Assembly: GCA_022791455.1 (NCBI GenBank)
Contig: JAAVZC010000005.1
Span: 1 to 53,708, forward strand
Direction: 5' to 3'
DNA: 53,708 nt
Source of the DNA: Eggerthellaceae bacterium
Lineage (GTDB): Bacteria; Actinomycetota; Coriobacteriia; Coriobacteriales; Eggerthellaceae
The position numbers were made by a program, and so were the translations under genes. The notes beneath the pieces are model-generated. The model did not search any database, was not told the DNA's origin, and was given only the letters and a program-made list of their open reading frames with translations. This document shows positions 19,220 to 27,947 of this stretch, piece by piece. Each line of letters opens with the position of its first letter. Position 1 is the first letter of the stretch.

Positions 19220-20422
19220 CTAATCTATGTCGCCCGTTTGCATGGCCGACGACGGATCGATGCGGTCGATGCGCGAAAGCGGCCATGCCACCGAAACCAG
19301 CCCCACCAGCCCGTACACCGCCGCAATGGCCAGCGCCGCCAGCAGGCATACGCCCAGCGAGGGGGCAATGTAGGGGAACGACCCGTAATTGGCCAGAAGC
19401 GAGGGAACCGCCAGGTACAGAAGCGCGCCGAAAAGAAGTCCCACGACCACGCCTGCGCCCACCAAGACGCCCACCTCGCCCAAGATGAGCCGGGACACCT
19501 CGCGCTTGGAGGCCCCCACGGCGCGGAACAGCGCCAGTTCCGCGCGGCGGTCCCACGCCAGCGAGAAGAACCGCGCGAACAGCTGGAACAAGGTGGCCAG
19601 CACCAGCAGCAGCGCCGCCGAGGCCATGATGGCGAAAAGCGCCCCCAGCTGCTCGGACACCTTCTGCACGGCGCCGCCCGCCTCTATGGCCGCAACGCCG
19701 GGAATCTGGGAGATTTCGGAAATCACCGAATCCCGCTGCCCGTCCGCCACGCTCACCAGCACGCATGAGATGAGACCGGCCGGGTCGCCGTACTCGTCCC
19801 ACAGGTACTGCAGCTCTTCGGTGTCGGACACCATGGCGCGCACGGCGTCGATGTCCATGAGGATGGATCCGTCCAGGTCGGTGCCGGTGGCGTCCAGCCG
19901 GTCCACCAGCTCAACGTTGTGGCCCAGCACCTTGCCGCCACTCTCGAAATCGGCGGCAACGTCGCAACCGGCAATAATCTGGTTTTCCGCCAGGCCCTGC
20001 GAAAGGTCGGCGTCGCACCACGGGGCTATCACCGCGTCGTCGGCCGCCGAAAACCCAATCAGGCGCGTGGCAGCGGCCGAAGAGCAGCAGCTGGCGTTCA
20101 AGGTCTGACCGTAGAACTGGGCCGAGGCCCGCGTCACGCCGGGGATGGCAGCGATGGTATCGGCCAGCTGAGCGTCCATGTACATGTTCACAGGAGCGCC
20201 GGTGAACAGCAACTCGGTGCTGTCAACGCTCACGCCGGCATCGGCGGGAATGACCACGATGTCGGCCCCCAGCCGCTGGCTGCTGCGCTGGAGCCCGCTT
20301 TGCACCCCCATGAAGGAAAGCGCGAGCGAAAAGACCACCGCCACCGAGAGCGCCACCGCCAAAAACGTGGCCACCGACTGCGAGCGCCGCATGCTCAGGG
20401 CATGCCTGATGAGCGTAAACAT
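19220..20422 (-). CDS. FtsX/MacB-type ABC permease
   Basis: A 400-aa protein with the classic layout: one N-terminal helix (residues ~15-40), a ~220-residue extracytoplasmic domain (ADIVVIPADAGVS... to about residue 260), then three helices (ASAALLLVLATLF..., LILGEVGVLVGAGVVVGLL..., GVCLLAALAIAAVYGLVGL). The cytosolic loop RRAELALFRAVGASKREVSRLIL is the FtsX signature that contacts the ATPase. The outer domain contains CCSS and two further cysteines. It pairs with the LolD-type ATPase at 18524. The start abuts the stop of the DUF4418-like gene. Confidence 0.92.
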   Translation of the reverse strand: MFTLIRHALSMRRSQSVATFLAVALSVAVVFSLALSFMGVQSGLQRSSQRLGADIVVIPADAGVSVDSTELLFTGAPVNMYMDAQLADTIAAIPGVTRASAQFYGQTLNASCCSSAAATRLIGFSAADDAVIAPWCDADLSQGLAENQIIAGCDVAADFESGGKVLGHNVELVDRLDATGTDLDGSILMDIDAVRAMVSDTEELQYLWDEYGDPAGLISCVLVSVADGQRDSVISEISQIPGVAAIEAGGAVQKVSEQLGALFAIMASAALLLVLATLFQLFARFFSLAWDRRAELALFRAVGASKREVSRLILGEVGVLVGAGVVVGLLFGALLYLAVPSLLANYGSFPYIAPSLGVCLLAALAIAAVYGLVGLVSVAWPLSRIDRIDPSSAMQTGDID

Positions 20423-20860
20423 CTACAAACTCCGCTTCGGCATCTGGGCGCGCTTGGGGTCGGCAAGGGCAGCCATAACCGCGCACATCACCACCACAGC
20501 ACCGCCGAGCACGGTCATGACCAGCGCGGTGGGGCGGCAGGCCATATCGGCCCCGGCGCACACACCCACCAGCGGCGTGTACAGGCACAGCACCGCCAGC
20601 ACCTGGCAGCCGATTCCCATGCCAGATAGCCATCGGCGTCCCACCTTGCACTTCACAGGCACCAGCCCGAACACCGCCGCGGCGCCCACCAGCTGCAACA
20701 GCACGGCGCTGCGCACAGCCCAGGTGCACCGGGTGGGCACAACGGCGTCGCCACAGGCAATGCCGTGAGTGCACGGGCCCATCACCAGCCCCGCCACCGC
20801 TGCGGCAACGGCCAGAACGCCGCACACCGCGGCCACGATTCTCCACGTTTCAAGCTTCAT
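20423..20860 (-). CDS. Four-helix membrane protein, DUF4418-like
   Basis: A 145-aa protein with four hydrophobic segments (residues ~8-30, 45-65, 78-98, 108-130) and cysteines in the outer loops (MGPCTHGIACGD, CTWAV, VCAGADMACRPT). Size, topology and the company of an FtsX permease plus ATPase agree with DUF4418 proteins, a family of unknown function. I assign it from memory of that pattern, so treat it as probable. The start ATG at 20860 has GAGGAGC upstream. It may be a third subunit of the FtsX exporter. Confidence 0.7.
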   Translation of the reverse strand: MKLETWRIVAAVCGVLAVAAAVAGLVMGPCTHGIACGDAVVPTRCTWAVRSAVLLQLVGAAAVFGLVPVKCKVGRRWLSGMGIGCQVLAVLCLYTPLVGVCAGADMACRPTALVMTVLGGAVVVMCAVMAALADPKRAQMPKRSL

Positions 20861-20891
20861 AACGCTCCTCGCTCGTCTCTCTGCCCACGCG

Positions 20892-21398
20892 TCAGGCAGC
20901 GTTTCTTCCATTCTTCCGCCGGCCCAGGGCCCCAAGCCCCGTGCGCACGGCCCACACCGCGCCCGCCACCACCGCTATCACAAGGGCAGCCACAAGCGCA
21001 ATCTTCAGCACGTCCAGGGCGCCGAAGGGGGCCACCTCTACGTACGCCGTCGTGTCAACCGGGTCGCAGTGGGCCATCTCCACATGGATGGCCAGCTCCG
21101 CCGTGCCCGGCCCTTGGGGAACAACAATCTGATGACCCGCTACGTCCACCACCCGCGCCACTCCCTCGTCTAGGGAAGCCACGCTCACTTGGGGCGTCAT
21201 CACCTGCGTGCCGTTGCACGCGCAGGCGCCCCACTCGTCCACCGGCCCGCACAGGCACGGGTCCAGACCGCACATGTCCTCCATGTTGCAGGGAATGCCC
21301 ACCTCGACCGAGGAAGGGGTGCAATCCACCTTCAGCTCGGCGAAGCCCGCGGCATCTGTCTGCACCGTTTCAACGGGGGCAACTTCCAGCTTAGGCAT
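20892..21398 (-). CDS. Small cysteine-rich Ig-like membrane protein
   Basis: A 168-aa protein without an obvious N-terminal signal. Residues ~15-120 form a Big_2-like beta domain (VSVASLDEGVARVVDVAG... GPGTAELAIHVEM) interrupted by a cysteine-rich loop: Cys26, 37, 43, 48, 50, 59 and 61, ending in C-A-C. A single C-terminal helix (VLKIALVAALVIAVVAGAVWAV) is followed by basic residues, as in a tail anchor. Two larger proteins encoded just upstream carry a matching seven-cysteine loop. The lack of a signal peptide is odd. The start overlaps the preceding stop by eight bases. Function unknown. Confidence 0.7.
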   Translation of the reverse strand: MPKLEVAPVETVQTDAAGFAELKVDCTPSSVEVGIPCNMEDMCGLDPCLCGPVDEWGACACNGTQVMTPQVSVASLDEGVARVVDVAGHQIVVPQGPGTAELAIHVEMAHCDPVDTTAYVEVAPFGALDVLKIALVAALVIAVVAGAVWAVRTGLGALGRRKNGRNAA

Positions 21399-22986
21399 CT
21401 GCCGGCTCCCCGTCCGCGGGCTCGGCTACCGCTGCCTGCGGAACATCTTCCCCCAGCACCGCTGCATCGCGCTTGCGCTTGGAAAGCGCCATGGCTGCTC
21501 CCAAAGCGCCGGCCAGCACCAGCACCACCGCAACGCCCACAAGGAACGGCGCGGCGCTATCGGCCTGCGTGTTCACCTGGGTGGCGTCCGTGGCAGCAGC
21601 CTGCGGCTCTGCGGCAGCGGGCGTGGCCTCGGGCATGGATAGCGCCGCCAGATCCCAGTCGGCCACCGCCCACGTGGAGCAATGGTCCAGCGTGAACACC
21701 GCATAGCCGTCCGATGCCACCACAGCACCGCCCTCGCCGGTACCTGCCCCTTCCACTGCCTTGAAGGCCTGGGCATCTTCGTCGAACAGGAACAGCCCCA
21801 GCGCGGTGCCGTCCTCGAACGAGCCGGAAGTGCGCACGTACACCTCGGCCGGCGCGGGCAGCGCACCCGTATGGGAGAACTCCAGCACCAGGCTGCGGTC
21901 GGTAACCGTGCCCGTGCTCATAAGGTCCAGCACCGCGCCCGAGCCCAGGCGGCTCACCTGCACCTGCGGGTCGAAGGACAAGTCGGCGGCCGGGTCGAGG
22001 TCTTGCCCCTTGAACGTCCAGCTGACCAGCGGGGCGTCCATGGTGCCCCCGGCCCAGAAGGTGCAGGTGCCGTCGGTGCCGGCCACCTTCTGCAGCTCGG
22101 CGGCGGCCACGCTAGCGTCTCCCGCCTCCACCACCACCATGAGCGCGCCCTCGGGCGACTCAATCTCCACGGCGTCCTGCTCGGTTTCCTGCGCCTCGCC
22201 GCTGCTCACCGCGGCGCTCGCATAGGCGGTGGCGCCGCTGCCGGCGGGCACCACCTCTACAGAAGAGGTGCCCTTGCCGCTGCCCTTGCCGCTGCCACTG
22301 CCACCGTTGCCAGAAGAAGTGGAAGCGGACCCGCCGGAAGACGCCGAGGAAGAGCTGCCGGAACCAGAGCCGGAAGCGCCGGAAGAGGAGCCCGCCCCCG
22401 AGCCGCCGCCCGAGGCGGAGCCGCCTTCCTGCGAGCCGCTGCCGACAGAGGAGGACCCGCCGCTCACGTTCACCGTCACGTAGGAAACCGCCTCGTTGTG
22501 CTTAGAAAGGGTGGCGCGAATGGTAAGGGTGGCGCTGCCCTCGCGGTACCCCGCCACCGACAGCACCCCGCCGGCCCACGAGGCGCGGCAGATGCTGGGG
22601 TCGGACGAGGCCACCGACACATTGGTGTAGGCGGTCTGCTCCATGGTGCCGGCGCAGGTGCACCAGCCGTCCGCGTTCAGGCACCCGCCGGCCACGCCGG
22701 TGGAGGGGTTCGTCAGCCCGTCGCAGGCCTGGGGGCACTCGGCCATGCCGCATCCGGGCAGCTGCACCTCGCTGGTGGGGCTGACCGCGCAGGAAATGCT
22801 GGTCTCGGCCCCCGAGGCCACCGCCACCGAACCGGCAACGCTTATGGTGGGCGCCGGCTTCGCGAAGTAGCCCCACGCGCTCTGCGGCCAGCTGAAGGCC
22901 AGCACCAGGGCAACCGCCAGGGCGAACGCGCCCCACTTCCCCATTACCGGCGCGATCGCGCGCCCTACCCTACTTGTCCTGCTCAT
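21391..22986 (-). CDS. Cell-surface Ig-like protein with seven-cysteine module (copy 1)
   Basis: A 531-aa surface protein. It has a signal peptide (residues ~18-40), then a Big_2-like domain (SSDPSICRASWAGGVLSVAGY...SATLTIRA) that carries Cys66, 79, 84, 88, 102, 109 and 111. A Ser/Gly linker of about 70 residues (~182-255) follows, then a domain with CTFWAGGTMDAPLVSWTF and a C-terminal helix (FLVGVAVVLVLAGALGAAMAL) with basic tail. There is no LPxTG motif, so it is held by the membrane helix. I chose the ATG at 22986, with AGGGGG six bases away, over one six bases upstream. It is a paralogue of the next gene upstream. Ligand unknown; the cysteines could bind metal or form disulfides. Confidence 0.78.
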   Translation of the reverse strand: MSRTSRVGRAIAPVMGKWGAFALAVALVLAFSWPQSAWGYFAKPAPTISVAGSVAVASGAETSISCAVSPTSEVQLPGCGMAECPQACDGLTNPSTGVAGGCLNADGWCTCAGTMEQTAYTNVSVASSDPSICRASWAGGVLSVAGYREGSATLTIRATLSKHNEAVSYVTVNVSGGSSSVGSGSQEGGSASGGGSGAGSSSGASGSGSGSSSSASSGGSASTSSGNGGSGSGKGSGKGTSSVEVVPAGSGATAYASAAVSSGEAQETEQDAVEIESPEGALMVVVEAGDASVAAAELQKVAGTDGTCTFWAGGTMDAPLVSWTFKGQDLDPAADLSFDPQVQVSRLGSGAVLDLMSTGTVTDRSLVLEFSHTGALPAPAEVYVRTSGSFEDGTALGLFLFDEDAQAFKAVEGAGTGEGGAVVASDGYAVFTLDHCSTWAVADWDLAALSMPEATPAAAEPQAAATDATQVNTQADSAAPFLVGVAVVLVLAGALGAAMALSKRKRDAAVLGEDVPQAAVAEPADGEPADA

Positions 22987-24430
22987 GGACATCCCCCTTC
23001 TTCTTCCGGGTAGCCGTTACCGCCGCCACGGCCACCACCGCCGCCACAACAACGCCCAGGGCCGCGTAGGCGAACCACGGAAGCCCCTGCGGCTCATCCG
23101 GCAGCCCCGCTGCCGGGTCTTCGTCATCGGCAATGGAGGCAGCGGCGGGCTGGGCATCGGCCAGCGTGGAGTCGGTCGTGATTAGGTACTCCCCGCCCTC
23201 TATCAGGTTGAAGCACACGTACCCTTCGGCCGTGCGCAGGTTGGAATGGACTTTCTCGAACTCGCCCACGCCCGCAACGCGGTACACGTCCACCACCGCG
23301 TCGTTGTCAATGCTCTCGCCGGTGCGCCAGAACAGCTGCACCTTCCCGGGGAAGCGCTCCTCGAAGTAGGTCTTGAAGGCGCTGTACTCCTCCCCTTCGT
23401 GCACCGCGTTGGCGGCATCGGCCGTGATGTCGAACAGGGTCAGGTCGAATCCGGCCAGCGCATCGGCGGAAAGCGCGTGGCAGGGCACCTCCCAAATGTA
23501 GAGCGGCGCCTCGGGGTCGGTGCCCCCCCAGAAGCTGATCACCTTGTCCTGACCGGCGCTCTGGGCAAGAATGGCCGCCACGTCCACCCCGGCATCGCCA
23601 ATGTGGTAGGTGTCCTCCACCGCCGCCTCTTCAATGACTTCGTCCGCGGCCCCGTCGCCCTGGTCCGCCCCTTCGGCTTCCGCTACGGCGGCGGCAGCGG
23701 CAGTGGCGCCGTGCACCACCTCCACCACCTCCTTAGAAGTGGGCGAAACCGAAACCGATCCGGACCCCTTGGAGGAAGAGCCGGAACCGGAACCACTGCT
23801 GCCCGAAGAGCCCCCCGAAGAGGACGTCGCCTGACCGGAAGAAGAGGATGAGCCGGAAGAGCCGCCCGACGGCGCCGCCGGCTCGGAGGGCTGCGAAGAT
23901 GCGCCGCCCGTCACCGTGACCGTAATGGACGAGGGCGCGCTGGAGAACAGCCGCAGCGAAGGGGTCACCGTCACCGTGCAGCTGCCGGCCCGGTACCCCG
24001 CAATGGAGAGCACGCCATCGGCCCACGAGGCCCGCGCCACCGACGGGTCGGAGGAGGAAACCGCGCACGACGGGTAGTAGCGCGAGAACGTGTACCCGTA
24101 GCAGGTGCACTGGCCGTTTGCGGGGTTCTCGCAGGCAATGCCCTCCCCCGACGTGCCGAAGTCGCAGCCGCTGGGGCAGTAATCGTTCATGCAGTTGGGG
24201 TACTGGTCGCTGTAGGCGGGGTCGCACAGGGCGCTCACCGTGCCCGTGCTGCCGCTCTCCACCGAGACCGAGGAGGGCATGTGCACGCCCACCGACCCAA
24301 GGTTGACCACTGCATAGGCCTTCTGGCCGCCGGCGAAGCCGCCCAAGCACAGGGCGGCCACCAGGGCCACCGCCAGCGTAAGCAACAAAAGGGCCGCCCG
24401 CCTGAAGCGCCCCATCTCTCCCATTAGCAT
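22970..24430 (-). CDS. Cell-surface Ig-like protein with seven-cysteine module (copy 2)
   Basis: A 486-aa protein with the same architecture as copy 1: signal (residues ~12-40), Big_2-like domain (SSSDPSVARASWADGVLSIAGY) with Cys69, 80, 85, 89, 100, 108 and 110, a Ser/Gly/Pro-rich linker, a domain starting VISFWGGTDPEAPLYIWEV, and a C-terminal helix with KKK. Four of the seven cysteines keep the spacing of copy 1 (C-x4-C-x3-C, and C-x-C at the end). The ATG at 24430 has AGGAG five bases upstream. It is the first gene of the 12-gene run, 147 bases after the LRR gene. Confidence 0.78.
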   Translation of the reverse strand: MLMGEMGRFRRAALLLLTLAVALVAALCLGGFAGGQKAYAVVNLGSVGVHMPSSVSVESGSTGTVSALCDPAYSDQYPNCMNDYCPSGCDFGTSGEGIACENPANGQCTCYGYTFSRYYPSCAVSSSDPSVARASWADGVLSIAGYRAGSCTVTVTPSLRLFSSAPSSITVTVTGGASSQPSEPAAPSGGSSGSSSSSGQATSSSGGSSGSSGSGSGSSSKGSGSVSVSPTSKEVVEVVHGATAAAAAVAEAEGADQGDGAADEVIEEAAVEDTYHIGDAGVDVAAILAQSAGQDKVISFWGGTDPEAPLYIWEVPCHALSADALAGFDLTLFDITADAANAVHEGEEYSAFKTYFEERFPGKVQLFWRTGESIDNDAVVDVYRVAGVGEFEKVHSNLRTAEGYVCFNLIEGGEYLITTDSTLADAQPAAASIADDEDPAAGLPDEPQGLPWFAYAALGVVVAAVVAVAAVTATRKKKGDVHEQDK

Positions 24431-24447
24431 AACTTCTCCTAACCCAT

Positions 24448-24475
24448 ATCTTACAGCCGGCCGCCCGGGCCAAAA
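24448..24475 (-). promoter_or_regulatory. Possible promoter of the 12-gene surface/transport operon
   Basis: On the minus strand: TTTTGG (24475-24470), 16 bases, and TAAGAT (24453-24448). The -35 is weak and the start would leave only ~10-15 bases before the ATG at 24430. Read-through from the LRR gene is an alternative. Confidence 0.3.
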
Positions 24476-24506
24476 GCCCCGCGGCCGCCAGCCGCCCAAT
24501 GCCCCA

Positions 24507-24538
24507 AAAGGGGACCCGCCGCAAGACAGGCCCCCTTT
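24507..24538 (-). terminator. Possible terminator after the LRR gene
   Basis: The minus-strand hairpin AAAGGGG...CCCCTTTT lies 40 bases after the LRR stop. The T residues are partly inside the stem, so termination may be weak. Confidence 0.4.
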
Positions 24539-24577
24539 GCTCTCACAAAACAATGCCGCGCGCAGAAAGACCCGTTG

Positions 24578-27500
24578 CTATTCTTCGTCTTCCTTCCGCT
24601 TCCCGCCGGCAGCCGCGCCGGACGCCGTCACCGCCTGCTGGGCGGCGTTGCGGCGGAACAGGTGCACGCCAAGCCAGGCCACACCGCCGGCGAGCAAAGT
24701 GCCCAGGCTTCCCGCAAGGGCGGCAAGCCACGGGTTCATGCCCGTCTGCATGGCCGGATCCAGGCCCGAGGTGGCCAGAGGCGTTGCCGCATCTGCCACG
24801 CGGGACTGGGCCAGGGCGCTCGAGCCGCTGGTCATGGGGATGGAGGTCTCGCCCGTTTGTGCGGGAGCCTCCTCCACCGCCTCTTCCACCACCGCGGCGG
24901 GCGCTGCCGGAGCAACCGCTGCAGGCGCCGGGGAGGTGATGTAGCGAGTAATGGTGTTGGTCACCGTATTGGTGACGGTCTTCACCTCCGGCTGAGCCGG
25001 CTTCGAAGGCTGGACCGTTTGGGTGGGCTGCTGGGGCTGCGGGCTGGTGGCCGCATTGGGATCGATCACCCTGAACGCCACGCTGCGCGCCCCAATGACG
25101 CCCTTGCCGTCGCCGGTGATGCGGGCCAGGTAGGTGCCCGGCGCGTCGAACGAGCTCACCGGGTTGCCCGCGGCATCGGTGAACTCGATGGCGCAGGCGG
25201 AATCGAAGTTCAGCACGCGCGCTTTGTCGTAGTCGCCGAACACCGCCTTCACCACCGGCGTGCCGCCGGGAACAATATCGGCAATCTGAATCTCGTTGTA
25301 GTTCTGCACACCCGGGCCGTAGGTGGCCGTATAGGAGCCGAACAGCCCCTTGGCGTCCTGCAAAAGCACGATGGGCTTGAAGGTCCAGCCGCGGCTGGCG
25401 CAGTTGGCAATCAGCGGGTTCTGGCTATAGGCCACTCCGTGCACGTTCAGGCTCTTCACATCCACGAACTTCGAGCCCGCGCCGACGGCATCGCTCTGGG
25501 CATTGTCGTCCCAATCGGAGAAACTGCCCGGGTTCGTCACCGAATAGCTCTCGTTGGCGTTGCCGCTGCCGGAATTGCCATCGCCGGCCCCGCCGAACAA
25601 GAGCCGCGCCCCCGATGCCGAGTAGAAGTAGGCGTCCTTCAAGTTCGGGCAGTGGTAGAAGGTGCCGTAGCCCAAAGACACTACGTTGGCCGGAATGAGC
25701 ACCTCTTCAAGTCCCAAAAGCCCCGCAAAGGCGTAGTGGGGCAGAAACGATGCGCCGTAAGAGGACAGGTCCAAGTTCACCAGCGTCTTGTTGCCCACAT
25801 TGTTCGTAATGGAATAGGGTGATGTATTCCACCCGAAGAACAGCGTGTTCACCGAGGGCACGCCGCCGTCGGCCACGAAATCGCTCTCCACGGACTGGGT
25901 CCACACCGATTCCGACAACTTGAGCCCGCTTAAGACCGTACCTTCAAAAGCGCCGTTTCCAATTGTCAGCAAGGTGCTGGGAAGGTTTATACTGGCCAAA
26001 TTGGTGCACCCGGCAAACGCTTCATCCTCGATAGAAGTCAACCCCTCCGGCAATTCCAGCGACGTAATGCCATTGCAGCCGGAAAAGGCGTATCTGCCTA
26101 TGCTCTTCACGGTATCGGGAATTACAACATTAGTCAAACCACATGGAACCTTGATAAGGCGGGTTTTGTCCTTGTTGTACAAGATCCCCTGCGCGTCGAG
26201 ACAGAAGGAATTGTTACCATCCTCTACAGTTATAGACTCGACCTTAAGAAATCCTACGTAGCCGGCTATATGATGGACCTTAAATGCCGCTTCAGAGATG
26301 TAGGAGATCGTGGGGCCTATCGTAAAATTATTTACAACCCCCGATTCGTCGTGGGAGATCTCAGTTATGCGTGTGGGAACCTCGGGCGTTCTCTCATAGG
26401 GATAATAGATTTCTCCCGATGTCTTGCCCTGGAGCACACCGTCTCGGAAGAGAAAATTAGGGTTTTCTACCACAAAACCAGAGAACGAACCATCTTCATG
26501 GAAACCCCGGAAAACCTCTGGGTCAAGCGACTCCATGCTTCCTTTAATGACCACTTGCTCGATATTAGGGCAATCATAAAGAAGGAGGTTGTGGCCCGGC
26601 CCCTCAAGAACAACTTTTCGTAAGTTCTTGCAGGCTCCCAATGGAGAATTGCCGCCGGAAGTAAAAGTAACGGAGGAGGGGATGGCGACCTCCTCAATCC
26701 CCGAATCTCTAAGAACACCGTGCCCCATCGCAGTAATTTTTCCCAAATCAATGCTCTTGAGTGCCATACAGCCTTCAAAACAATTGTTACCCAAACTCAT
26801 TCCCTCATTGAAATCAATGGTTGGAAGGTTTTCGCAACCTTTGAACGCGTACATCCCTATCGACTTCGCTGCAGGGGAAAACTTTACCGAAACCAAATTC
26901 GTGCAGTTAAGAAATGCATTAGTGGGTAGATCGGGAACGTTTTCGACGGCAGTTATTTCCTTGCAACCGCTAAACGCACTCGTGCAAAGCGTTACCCCGT
27001 CTCCGAAAGAGACATGAGATAGCTGCGTAGATTTGCTCATGCTCCCACTCAAAGCCGAGTTATCATTCAGTACCAGTTTTTTCAATGCAGGAAAGTTGCC
27101 GCCTTTCAGCGTCGCCCCGCTTTCCACCTCCACCTCTTCCGTCGTCTCACAAAGACCAAGAACGAAATTGCTGGAGGTCAGCTTAGGGATCACAATTTTC
27201 GTCGCATTGGGAATGCTGACCCTGTTGTTTACTAGTTTTACTGTGTAGCTCGCATTATCGCCTGCAACGTCTGTAACCTCAGCAGGGATCCGTAGGGATT
27301 CAAACTGCTTGTCATGGGTGTTCGTATAGCCGATAATCCCAACCTCTGTTCCAGTAACCTGGCAACTCCAAGTTCCGTATTCATCCTCGTATTCGAACTT
27401 CTTCGCAGCTCTAGCCACTGCCGCCCCTGCAGGCGAAGTTCCCTCGGATTCGGCGGTGATGCTAGCTGATTCCGCTTCCACTTTAAGCGAAGAAACCTCT

Positions 27501-27856
27501 AGTTTGTCAGCGTTTGAGCTTTCGCTCATCGTCGAATCGCAATCAGCCAGCAAGGAGTTCTCGCTGGCCTCAACGCTCGCACTTAAATCGGCGTCCTCCT
27601 CACCACTCGCAGGCAATCCGACCACCAGAGCATCATCGGCAGACATCTGTTCGGATGAAGGGATATCATCACCAGAACAAGGTTCATCACCACTTGGCAA
27701 GCAAGGCTGTTCCGTGGAAGTATCGGGCAGATCATCAGAAGCATCGTCTGCAAAAGCAAACGATGCCGGAAAACACGATGTTGTCAAAGAAAGAGCGAGG
27801 GCGGCGGAAAGAGCCCCTTCGGATAGACCATGTTTGAGTTTGCTGTCAGTATCCAC
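24578..27856 (-). CDS. BspA-like leucine-rich-repeat cell-surface protein
   Basis: A 1092-aa protein. The chosen GTG at 27856 has AGGAGG nine bases upstream. It has a signal (residues ~10-36, ending AFA), then a ~110-residue acidic Ser/Asp/Glu-rich stretch. A long array of LRR_5 (BspA/Treponema) repeats spans about residues 220-800, e.g. VKSIGRYAFSGCNGITSLEL and GLTSIEDEAFAGCTNLASI. A Pro/Gln/Thr-rich stalk and a C-terminal helix (WLAALAGSLGTLLAGGVAWLGV) with basic tail follow. Such proteins usually bind host or bacterial surfaces. The part encoded at about 25900-27850 is richer in A/T than the 3' third and the neighbours, suggesting a mosaic or imported repeat region. Confidence 0.88.
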   Translation of the reverse strand: MDTDSKLKHGLSEGALSAALALSLTTSCFPASFAFADDASDDLPDTSTEQPCLPSGDEPCSGDDIPSSEQMSADDALVVGLPASGEEDADLSASVEASENSLLADCDSTMSESSNADKLEVSSLKVEAESASITAESEGTSPAGAAVARAAKKFEYEDEYGTWSCQVTGTEVGIIGYTNTHDKQFESLRIPAEVTDVAGDNASYTVKLVNNRVSIPNATKIVIPKLTSSNFVLGLCETTEEVEVESGATLKGGNFPALKKLVLNDNSALSGSMSKSTQLSHVSFGDGVTLCTSAFSGCKEITAVENVPDLPTNAFLNCTNLVSVKFSPAAKSIGMYAFKGCENLPTIDFNEGMSLGNNCFEGCMALKSIDLGKITAMGHGVLRDSGIEEVAIPSSVTFTSGGNSPLGACKNLRKVVLEGPGHNLLLYDCPNIEQVVIKGSMESLDPEVFRGFHEDGSFSGFVVENPNFLFRDGVLQGKTSGEIYYPYERTPEVPTRITEISHDESGVVNNFTIGPTISYISEAAFKVHHIAGYVGFLKVESITVEDGNNSFCLDAQGILYNKDKTRLIKVPCGLTNVVIPDTVKSIGRYAFSGCNGITSLELPEGLTSIEDEAFAGCTNLASINLPSTLLTIGNGAFEGTVLSGLKLSESVWTQSVESDFVADGGVPSVNTLFFGWNTSPYSITNNVGNKTLVNLDLSSYGASFLPHYAFAGLLGLEEVLIPANVVSLGYGTFYHCPNLKDAYFYSASGARLLFGGAGDGNSGSGNANESYSVTNPGSFSDWDDNAQSDAVGAGSKFVDVKSLNVHGVAYSQNPLIANCASRGWTFKPIVLLQDAKGLFGSYTATYGPGVQNYNEIQIADIVPGGTPVVKAVFGDYDKARVLNFDSACAIEFTDAAGNPVSSFDAPGTYLARITGDGKGVIGARSVAFRVIDPNAATSPQPQQPTQTVQPSKPAQPEVKTVTNTVTNTITRYITSPAPAAVAPAAPAAVVEEAVEEAPAQTGETSIPMTSGSSALAQSRVADAATPLATSGLDPAMQTGMNPWLAALAGSLGTLLAGGVAWLGVHLFRRNAAQQAVTASGAAAGGKRKEDEE

Positions 27857-27882
27857 CAGCAATTCCCTCCTAATTATAGGAA

Positions 27883-27929
27883 GGCGGCCTCCCTCCAAAC
27901 TCGCAAATCGATGATAGAGGAAAGCCGCC
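27883..27929 (-). terminator. Hairpin between the secreted-protein and LRR genes
   Basis: GGCGGCTTTCCTC (27929-27917, minus) pairs with GAGGGAGGCCGCC (27895-27883). It is followed by TTCCTATAATT rather than a clean T-run. It may be a partial terminator that lowers LRR expression, or an mRNA processing site. Confidence 0.4.
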
Positions 27930-27947
27930 AACGCAAAGGTTCGTCTC

